Assembly: GCA_030653035.1 (NCBI GenBank)
Contig: JAUSAB010000093.1
Coordinates: 1-57,067 of the forward strand
Origin: Desulfocapsaceae bacterium
GTDB taxonomy: Bacteria > Desulfobacterota > Desulfobulbia > Desulfobulbales > Desulfocapsaceae
Length of the DNA: 57,067 nucleotides
Direction of reading: 5' to 3'
Shown in pieces: positions 27,995-33,923 of this stretch. Within the stretch, counting starts at the first letter, position 1. Each line of letters opens with the position of its first letter. A program made the translations under genes and the position numbers. Below the pieces are notes generated by a model. That model searched no databases. It saw only the letters and a list, made by a program, of their open reading frames with translations, and was not told the DNA's origin.

Positions 27995-28094
27995 AGCGGT
28001 AGCTCATATCTGAAGTACGGAGAGTTTGCTGATAAAAACAAGGAGTTTTGGGTACGCAAAAAGGAAAAAACAGGGCCAGGCTCCCAAGTTAACA

Positions 28095-28379
28095 CTGCAC
28101 CCTACCCCGGACAAGCCCGTCGATAAAGGTAAAGCCGCCACCCATAAGCATGCCTAAGAGGATCACAACCTGCAGGCTGGCGGTGACCAGCTCAAACCGG
28201 CAGGTTGCCTTCTTGTACTCCTGAGATTGCTAATATTTCTCCTCACTGTAAATCCCCTTCACCTCACCAGGAAGCTGCGTGGAAATACTCCGGCAGTTGA
28301 GAAAGCTGAGCCCCCTTTCCAAGAGGAAGTCGGCAAGAACGATGGTGATAATGGCAGAAAGGATGGTGGTGGCAGTCAT
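28095..28379 (-). pseudogene. Truncated second copy of the M48 protease 5' end
   Basis: Matches 26194-26478, the start of the intact M48 gene, with scattered substitutions. From the ATG at 28379 it reads MTATTILSAIITIVLADFLL and continues as in the intact gene to YSEEKY, where the next codon is TAG (28232-28230) in place of glutamine. Homology carries on past the stop to about 28095 and is then cut off. The upstream flank is duplicated too, to about 28485. It is a dead fragment. Confidence 0.85.
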
Positions 28380-28492
28380 GGTGTGGTTTTATTCAATATC
28401 AGATTGGTAGCGGTGCCTAGCCCCGGGGGGAGGGGGGTACTTCAAAGAATAAACTTAGCATTTTGGAGGCATGTCCTCCAATTTTCCCCTAA

Positions 28493-28556
28493 CAGCTGCC
28501 AAGAAAACTCTCCTACATAGAAGGCATCTATGTTGAAGGCGCACCCGCCATTCCCA
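28493..28556 (+). pseudogene. Fragment of an amidohydrolase 3' end
   Basis: Reads QLPRKLSYIEGIYVEGAP, nearly the same as QLPRKLSYLEGIYVDGAP near the end of the amidohydrolase at 21251-22450, with about 40 of 48 bases identical by eye. The surrounding parts of the gene are missing. It abuts the stop codon of the unknown gene at 28559 on one side and the M48 relic on the other. Confidence 0.75.
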
Positions 28557-28558
28557 TG

Positions 28559-29503
28559 TCACGTTGGGTCACCAACAGTAGGCAAGTGTGGTCCAATATA
28601 AGGAACAACAACAATGTTTGAGCTAGCATAATGCAAAAAATAAATTCGCCAGCTATCAACACTTATCTTGCTATGCCAAGTAAAAGTCACATTACTGCCA
28701 TCGTCCAAAGTAAATAGTCTATCTTCGCCATATTTATTCATAGTGGGGCCGCTTTCCTCAGAGCAAGGATAGGGATAACCAGTCGTATACACGCCGTTAG
28801 TCCAATTACAACATTGACTATTTAATGCAAGAAGATGCTTAACTACAAATGGAAATACTTTCTCATTACCAGTCAATTTATCCAGGTGTCTCCTAGATAA
28901 TGGAGTGAATTTAATTCTACTTAACACAACGTCTGATTTATCTAGTATATCTTGCCCACTGTTAAGTTCACTCGCAAGCTGCAACTTAATCAGTTCGTGA
29001 TTGCATCTAACTCGTTGTGGATTATACAAATTACAAACAGATTCTGTACGTATAACAGTTTCAGTCTCAGACAGATAACTACACAATACTTCAATAGGAT
29101 CTATACACCACTGATCAGTGCATAAACTCACAGCTGGATTGCTAGTTATAATAGCAGCGCCTAATCCATTTGTTTGATTACCGCCAGAAGAATATTCATG
29201 TAATTGATTTACATTAGCTTCAAATGTTTTAATGATACTTTCTATAAATGGAGCCTTATTAGTGCAAGATTTAATTTTTCTTCTTAGTTCTATGTCAACT
29301 GTATGATCAAATCCCCAATCTGCGATTGAATACCCAGGAGCCAAAACTCCTCCCCAAAAATCTTCATGTGTTCTAACTATTGGGGAACTGCCAAAATACG
29401 AAGCGAGATTTATAGTATCTGCAAAAATTTTCATTGTTACCTTTGCAGAATCTTTGTTTTGTAACGATGCATCCAAACTATTATTGTTAAATATCAGTTC
29501 CAT
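28559..29503 (-). CDS. Unknown protein, third gene of the DUF262/AAA operon
   Basis: A 314-residue protein I do not recognise. Its ATG follows the stop of the AAA gene with no gap, so it is almost certainly made with it. It has about a dozen cysteines (CTDQWC, QCCNW, CSEES among them), no signal peptide or membrane segment, and many polar residues. The last 45 residues, with DSWRIYFLHY, then IVVVPYIGPHLPT, resemble the closing strand and tail of RelE/HigB-fold RNases (R-I-Y-F followed by IG-x-HLP). A toxin-like effector domain is thus possible but unproven. The stop lies against a relic, so the original 3' end may have been altered. Confidence 0.6.
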   Translation of the reverse strand: MELIFNNNSLDASLQNKDSAKVTMKIFADTINLASYFGSSPIVRTHEDFWGGVLAPGYSIADWGFDHTVDIELRRKIKSCTNKAPFIESIIKTFEANVNQLHEYSSGGNQTNGLGAAIITSNPAVSLCTDQWCIDPIEVLCSYLSETETVIRTESVCNLYNPQRVRCNHELIKLQLASELNSGQDILDKSDVVLSRIKFTPLSRRHLDKLTGNEKVFPFVVKHLLALNSQCCNWTNGVYTTGYPYPCSEESGPTMNKYGEDRLFTLDDGSNVTFTWHSKISVDSWRIYFLHYASSNIVVVPYIGPHLPTVGDPT

Positions 29504-30589
29504 TTAAACCTCTGATGGGAACAATAACGTGTCTAATGCTTTATCCCACTCATCGAAAAAACCCTCAGGCCATTTATCAATTCTTCCATCTTTATCCATT
29601 TCAGGACTACATATATTCGCCATGCCATCAGTTTTTCTAGAGAAGAAATGTACTTTCACATCAATATGTGACAAAATTCCTTTATGAACAGCAATTCTTA
29701 ATCCATTAAATATGTGGTCACTATGGCTTTCAACTAATACCTGCAGGCCTGTCTTTGCAGCCTTTGCTAATAGCATACCCATTTTCACCTGACCGCGTGG
29801 GTGCAAATGAGCTTCAGGGTTCTCAATTAGCAATAATGGGTAAACGGGGGTAGATCCAGGAAATGACTCTGTATCCTCTGAGGAACTACATGATGATGCA
29901 ACACCGAGTAAAGTTACAATTATCGGCAGAGCATAACTCAAGCCGAATCCAGTATTTGTGGGTCTAAAGCCATCTATAGTTGCAAAGGAAGAATCGCGTA
30001 GTGCTTCGGAAGCATGTCTAAAAATTACATTTGGAGATATTTCACCTAGCCATGCTCTTACATTGTATTCAAGAGTTTCACCTTCCGCGTTCGGATGTCT
30101 AAGCAAAGGAGGGACAATGTCATTTTCGTGTCGAGACAAATAATCTAATACATATTCCCCATATTCACCAACGTGAGAAAGTTCATCTGATGAAGTATAT
30201 AAAGGCAGTGAAACTCGTGGCCCCCATCTGTCAGCACTCAAATATGATAAGGGTGGTAAAATTTCACAGTCTGCATGAACAGAACTTATTAAAGGCTTAA
30301 ATGTATCTGAAAAGCTTATGCTCATTCCAGATGATTTATCGTTTAAAAATCTACAAATTATTTCGATAGATGATTTGGGAGATGAATTAATGTTCTTGCA
30401 CTCATGGAGCCTTCCATAACCAGAAAGGGTTGGATCTACCCCTTTCCGCCATTTTGATATCATGCGAATAGCCTGAAAAACAGAACTTTTCCCTGAATTG
30501 TTTAGTCCAGTAAACAAGGTTAACTTAGATAATCCTATCTCACTATTTGTAAAACACTTAAAATTATTTAGAATAATATTGGTAATCAT
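29504..30589 (-). CDS. AAA ATPase with DUF3696-type end (ABC/SMC-like)
   Basis: A 361-residue ATPase of the OLD/RecF-like branch. Walker A is GLNNSGKSS at residues 28-36 inside an N-terminal strand pattern INIILNNFKCF-like. The middle is an insertion without known motifs. Walker B is LLLIENPEAHLHPRGQ near 252, followed by VESHSDHIFNGLRIA near 285. The end, with DKDGRIDKWPEGFFDEWDKAL, is the DUF3696 signature. Such ATPases serve as sensors or regulators in several phage-defence operons. The start has GAGGT 6 bases upstream; the gene begins 9 bp after the DUF262 stop and ends directly at the next ATG. Base composition is clearly more AT-rich than the housekeeping genes. Confidence 0.88.
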   Translation of the reverse strand: MITNIILNNFKCFTNSEIGLSKLTLFTGLNNSGKSSVFQAIRMISKWRKGVDPTLSGYGRLHECKNINSSPKSSIEIICRFLNDKSSGMSISFSDTFKPLISSVHADCEILPPLSYLSADRWGPRVSLPLYTSSDELSHVGEYGEYVLDYLSRHENDIVPPLLRHPNAEGETLEYNVRAWLGEISPNVIFRHASEALRDSSFATIDGFRPTNTGFGLSYALPIIVTLLGVASSCSSSEDTESFPGSTPVYPLLLIENPEAHLHPRGQVKMGMLLAKAAKTGLQVLVESHSDHIFNGLRIAVHKGILSHIDVKVHFFSRKTDGMANICSPEMDKDGRIDKWPEGFFDEWDKALDTLLFPSEV

Positions 30590-30598
30590 ATCAATACC

Positions 30599-31834
30599 TC
30601 ATATATATTTATTTACTAATGATTGTATTGAAGTATATCTTGACAATACCCCAGAATATTTCCAGCTATCTCTTGATATGACAGAAACGAAATTTTCGTC
30701 ATTTAGCATAGATGAGTATTCATGATTAAATCTAGACTTGTTGGTTTTTAAAGTATTAAATTGATCCCCACTCAAATTTGCTAAGACATTACCCCACACC
30801 TCAAATAGTGTCTTGTTGATAGGTGATTTTCTGTGATTCCCATATGATTTTCTGAAAGCGTGCCCACCGAACAATACCGTTGATCTTATCATTGCGATTG
30901 TAAATTTTATTTTTAATGCTTCAATATTACTACAACTAATTTCTGGTATATCTGAGTGTTTAAATATTTTCTGTAGTCTTTTGTTGTCTAGCTCAGGCAT
31001 GAGATTTATAATCCTCATTGTGTTACTAAGAAATGCATCCATATCTGAGGTTCTTGGGTAATCTACATGATTATGAATTGAAAAAGCTAAAAACCTAAGT
31101 ATTAATTCTCTTGCTGCCATACGGCTATCATTTACAGAGTTATTAGTCGCATCTAAAAACGCACCGTTATTAGACAATTCTTGAAGTAAACCGGTTGAGT
31201 TCCCTTGATATAAGGCGTGTCTTATTTCCTGTGATGTCAATGGCATTCCGCCCGTATTAATGCGTTTAAATATGTTTCTTTTTACCTCTTCAGGAGTTCC
31301 TGGGTTGATTATAGTGAATCTGAATTCGCTTTCCAGTATTCTGTTTGTTATTCCTTCTGGCAAAGTGGAAAACATTAATCCATCGTATTTGTCACCCCAA
31401 AACTCTAATTTCTTTAAACGAAATCCATTTCCTTTATCTTTGTCATCACGAGTTTGCATATAATGATTGCCTAGCACAAACTCTTTTATAGTAGTTAGCC
31501 GTTGTAATCCATCAACTACATCCCAATTCCCTTTCTCATCTGCTGCAACATAAAACATTGGTAGAGGGATCTTTAACATCATTGATTCAATAAGTTGACT
31601 CTTCCGTTCAATGTCCCAGACCTCATTTCTCTGAAAGGCAGGAGCTAATCGCATTGATCCTTGAATTAGACGACGTATTAAAGTTTCCATGGGAACTATT
31701 TTCCCATCAATAGAAATCTTTTCTGGATCAAACGGATCTTGGAGGTCTACTTCCTCACTTTCAGCTTCAACACCAGATAAATTACCAGAAGCGGCTAATT
31801 CCTGTGGTATAATTAATTCATCCTCGTTTTTCAT
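30599..31834 (-). CDS. DUF262 (GmrS/ParB-like nuclease fold) protein
   Basis: A 411-residue protein, first gene of the three-gene operon. The N-terminal half is DUF262: LIQGSMRLAPAFQRNEVWD near residue 60, then DVVDGLQRLTTIKEF (the DGxQR motif of this fold) near 106, and FKRINTGGMPLTSQEIRHALY near 190. The C-terminal half is helical without a DUF1524 HNH motif. In GmrSD-type enzymes DUF262 binds nucleotide and drives a nuclease; here no HNH is fused, so cleavage, if any, must come from DUF262 itself or a partner. The ATG at 31834 is chosen over a TTG 14 codons upstream. The gene is AT-rich, which suggests transfer. Confidence 0.85.
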   Translation of the reverse strand: MKNEDELIIPQELAASGNLSGVEAESEEVDLQDPFDPEKISIDGKIVPMETLIRRLIQGSMRLAPAFQRNEVWDIERKSQLIESMMLKIPLPMFYVAADEKGNWDVVDGLQRLTTIKEFVLGNHYMQTRDDKDKGNGFRLKKLEFWGDKYDGLMFSTLPEGITNRILESEFRFTIINPGTPEEVKRNIFKRINTGGMPLTSQEIRHALYQGNSTGLLQELSNNGAFLDATNNSVNDSRMAARELILRFLAFSIHNHVDYPRTSDMDAFLSNTMRIINLMPELDNKRLQKIFKHSDIPEISCSNIEALKIKFTIAMIRSTVLFGGHAFRKSYGNHRKSPINKTLFEVWGNVLANLSGDQFNTLKTNKSRFNHEYSSMLNDENFVSVISRDSWKYSGVLSRYTSIQSLVNKYI

Positions 31835-31933
31835 AATATCCAACTTTATTGTTTGATGATGATAAGAAATTTTCAATCAAAAAGAAAATAACAGAAAGAA
31901 AATAACAGGGTCAAGCTTCCAAGTTGACGTAAC

Positions 31934-31990
31934 TCATTCCGGTTGCCCTTGCGCGTTCACTTCTTGATTGAGAAATGAAATTATGCGCCG
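31934..31990. repeat. Composite scrap: vapC-derived segment joined to shortened element C
   Basis: 31934-31953 (TCATTCCGGTTGCCCTTGCG) repeats a piece of vapC at 32514-32533 with one change. It runs directly into GCGTTCACTTC plus CTTGATT-type sequence (31953-31990), a core-deleted relative of element C at 2170-2293. The last codons of higA are inside this scrap. It marks a rearrangement point between the defence-like operon and the toxin-antitoxin cluster. Confidence 0.5.
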
Positions 31991-32334
31991 AGCAATGATT
32001 CATAAGGCACATTTAATTGTGCGTGCAGATTCCGGATCATCGTGAGAGAAAGTTTCCGTTTATGATGAAGCACTTCGGAGACTTTGGAGCGAGATCCGAT
32101 AATAGGTGTCAAATCTCTGGGCTCCATTCCCAATTGCTCCATCCTGAACCGGATTGCTTCAACGGGATCGCATCCGGGGATAACAAAGTGCTTGGCCTCA
32201 TAACTCTCGACAAGTGTTGTCAAGATATCGAGTTCATCACCCTCGGGCGTATTCAACTCCGCATCCATAAGCGAATCAATACGGGCTAACGCGGCCTCGT
32301 AATCGGCATCTGTCCGGATTGGAAAAATATTCAT
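31981..32334 (-). CDS. higA: HigA-type antitoxin
   Basis: A 117-residue protein from the ATG at 32334, behind GAGGAGA. It begins MNIFPIRTDADYEAALARID, the usual HigA opening, and has a Cro/C1-type helix-turn-helix in its second half (PRDLTPIIGSRSKVSEVLHHKRKLSLTMIRNLHAQLNVP). HigA normally binds HigB and represses its own operon. Here only the tail of higB remains just upstream, so this antitoxin is orphaned. Its last residues lie in a repeat scrap but match the family's usual end (YESLLGA). Confidence 0.85.
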   Translation of the reverse strand: MNIFPIRTDADYEAALARIDSLMDAELNTPEGDELDILTTLVESYEAKHFVIPGCDPVEAIRFRMEQLGMEPRDLTPIIGSRSKVSEVLHHKRKLSLTMIRNLHAQLNVPYESLLGA

Positions 32335-32335
32335 T

Positions 32336-32452
32336 TTATATCTCCTCTGCTTGTATCTTGTCATATTCAGCATGGGTGCCGACGAATCGAATATACACCA
32401 TCCCGTAAGGGTAATTGATCTTGACTATCAGGCGGTATTCTATTCCGCACAC
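32336..32452 (-). pseudogene. higB: C-terminal remnant of HigB toxin
   Basis: In frame with a TAA at 32338-32336, this reads EYRLIVKINYPYGMVYIRFV followed by GTHAEYDKIQAEEI. This is the closing half of HigB toxins (VVYIRFIGTHAEYD). There is no start: upstream it runs into the 3' end of vapC, whose stop TAG overlaps the first recognisable HigB residues. The N-terminal half of the toxin was lost in a junction with vapC. It leaves higA immediately downstream intact. Confidence 0.8.
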
Positions 32453-32844
32453 CAGTTTTCTATCAGCAACCCCTGCACTCGCGCAAACTCTTTTTCATTA
32501 TTGGTCACCAGAATCATTCCGGTTGCCCTCGCGTGTCCGGCAATCATCATATCGTATGGGCCTATTGGCTGGCCAATCCGGTACAGCTCTGAGCGTATCC
32601 GGCCAAAATGATTTGCTTCCGTCATGCCAAACGGGAGAACCTCAAGCTGGGCAATCATCATTTCAATATCTGCCAGATTCCGTTCAACCTGTTGAGAATG
32701 TTCAGCGCCAAAGACCAGCTCGCCTAGACTGATGGAAGAAATACACATTTGCCCCGCATGTTGATTGAAGCGTTTTTTCACATGGGCCGGGCGGTTTTTC
32801 ATGGCGTAAATCAGGATGTTGGTGTCCAGCATGTATTTCAACAT
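32440..32844 (-). CDS. vapC: VapC-type PIN-domain toxin
   Basis: A 134-residue PIN endoribonuclease: MLDTNILIYAMKNRP at the start with the first catalytic aspartate, SLGELVFGAE with the glutamate near 43, IGPYDMMIAGHARATG with the third acidic residue near 97 and LVTNNEKEF near 115. VapC toxins cut tRNA or rRNA. The ATG at 32844 shares its A with the stop of vapB (TGATG), a typical coupled arrangement; an ATG 9 bases upstream is also possible. The 3' end merges with the higB remnant, but the protein end looks normal. Confidence 0.92.
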   Translation of the reverse strand: MLKYMLDTNILIYAMKNRPAHVKKRFNQHAGQMCISSISLGELVFGAEHSQQVERNLADIEMMIAQLEVLPFGMTEANHFGRIRSELYRIGQPIGPYDMMIAGHARATGMILVTNNEKEFARVQGLLIENWCAE

Positions 32845-33080
32845 CACAGGCACTCCCTTATCTGGTCCTCCGGCTGCAATCGTTCCGTCATAAAGTCATC
32901 GGAAACTCCGGGTGAATCAAACCAATCGTCCCAAGAATGGGCCGCAGGGGTGATAATGCGCTTATTGCCGATCGCAATAATTTCGACATTGGTTACTGAG
33001 TCGGGAAAGGCAATGGCTTTGGGAAGACGAACAGCCTGGCTTTTATTGCTTTTGAAGAGTTTGGTTTGGATACAGGGCAT
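32844..33080 (-). CDS. vapB: VapB-type antitoxin
   Basis: A 78-residue AbrB/SpoVT-fold antitoxin. It begins MPCIQTKLFKSNKSQAVRLP, has the swapped-hairpin pattern KAIAFPDSVTNVEIIAIGNK, and ends in a VapC-binding tail WDDWFDSPGVSDDFM. It should neutralise VapC and repress the operon. The ATG at 33080 follows GGAGG. The frame is open upstream, but only through repeat element B, so the longer start is rejected. Confidence 0.9.
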   Translation of the reverse strand: MPCIQTKLFKSNKSQAVRLPKAIAFPDSVTNVEIIAIGNKRIITPAAHSWDDWFDSPGVSDDFMTERLQPEDQIRECL

Positions 33081-33176
33081 AATGGGGCCTCCATAAGATG
33101 AAGTGGATGGGTTTTCTTCATTATAGCGGGCTTGACGTGGATATGTCAACGGGATATACACGCAACATCGCAACCT

Positions 33177-33206
33177 GATGGGCACGCTGCGCTTTGCCCA
33201 TCCTAC
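33177..33206. repeat. Copy of dispersed hairpin element B
   Basis: GATGGGCACGCTGCGCTTTG followed by CCCATCCTAC. It lies between the divergent vapBC and Phd/RelE-type operons. See the copies near 25143 and 36225. Confidence 0.7.
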
Positions 33207-33254
33207 CAAACTGGCTCCGAAGTTGACTTCATTTTTGTAAACTCATTTACATCC

Positions 33255-33300
33255 TTTACAGGAACAAGCGCACTCTTTATAGTACGATCAAGAACACTAT
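33255..33300 (+). promoter_or_regulatory. Promoter with overlapping inverted repeat for the Phd-type operon
   Basis: TTTACA (33255-33260) and TATAGT (33278-33283) are 17 bases apart, about 50 bases before the antitoxin ATG. ATAGT at 33279-33283 is inverted as ACTAT at 33296-33300, overlapping the -10 box, where an autoregulating antitoxin could bind. The operator role is inferred. Confidence 0.55.
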
Positions 33301-33332
33301 GAATAATGCGACAACTGACAAGAGGAGCTTCC

Positions 33333-33590
33333 ATGACCACTATATCTGCTAATGACCTAAAGACTAAAGGAATTTCCGCCATTGAGTCCGTTCTTGCCCT
33401 GCAAAGCGAGGCGGTCATTTCCGTTCGCGGTAAAGAGCGTTTTGTGATAATGGACCTGGAACACTATCATTACCTGCGTGAGTGCGAACTGGAAGCCGCC
33501 CTGGCCCAGACTCGCGCTGACATCGCCGCCGGACGGCTGGTCAAGGAAAGCGCCAACGAGCACCTGGCCCGTCTCAAGGCTTCCCTGTGA
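33333..33590 (+). CDS. Phd/YefM-type antitoxin
   Basis: An 85-residue protein from the ATG at 33333, behind AGGAG. It begins MTTISANDLKTKGISAIESV, has VISVRGKERFVIMDLEHYHYLR, and a helical toxin-binding end. This is the Phd/YefM DNA-binding fold, and it would repress its own operon as well as neutralise the toxin. The stop overlaps the GTG start of the next gene. Confidence 0.85.
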   Translation: MTTISANDLKTKGISAIESVLALQSEAVISVRGKERFVIMDLEHYHYLRECELEAALAQTRADIAAGRLVKESANEHLARLKASL

Positions 33591-33862
33591 GTTGGTCGCT
33601 GGTCTTTACCGATCAGTATGAGAAACGCGCCCTCCGTTTCCTCAAGCGTCATCCCGAGTTGGAGCGGCAGTACCTGAAGACCTTGCAACTGCTGGAGGCC
33701 AACCCCTTTCATCCATCGCTCCGACTGCATCGCCTGTCCGGACGACTTACAGACCTGCACTCGGTATCGATCAACCTTTCCTACCGCATCACCATGGAAT
33801 TTCTCATTGAAAATCAAGAAATTATTCCTGTCGATGTGGGCGACCACGATACGGCTTATTAA
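33587..33862 (+). CDS. RelE/YafQ-fold toxin
   Basis: A 91-residue RelE-superfamily mRNA-interferase-like protein starting at GTG 33587, overlapping the antitoxin stop by 3 bases. It shows FLKRHPELERQYLKTLQLLE, HPSLRLHRLSGRLTDLHSVS, and a closing SYRITMEFLIENQEIIPVDV GD strand pair with final H-D-x-x-Y residues (YafQ/HigB-like). The expected action is ribosome-dependent or free mRNA cleavage. The pair looks intact. Confidence 0.85.
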   Translation: MSWSLVFTDQYEKRALRFLKRHPELERQYLKTLQLLEANPFHPSLRLHRLSGRLTDLHSVSINLSYRITMEFLIENQEIIPVDVGDHDTAY

Positions 33863-33923
33863 GCTTTCCGGATTACTTCCATCATCTCGCCCCATTGCGG
33901 CACTGGGGAGTAAAAAGAAAGAA

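Noticed and set aside
32850-33209. Longer start for vapB at 33209
   Set aside because: The extra 43 codons run through repeat element B and lack a ribosome site, while the ATG at 33080 follows GGAGG and begins the conserved VapB opening.
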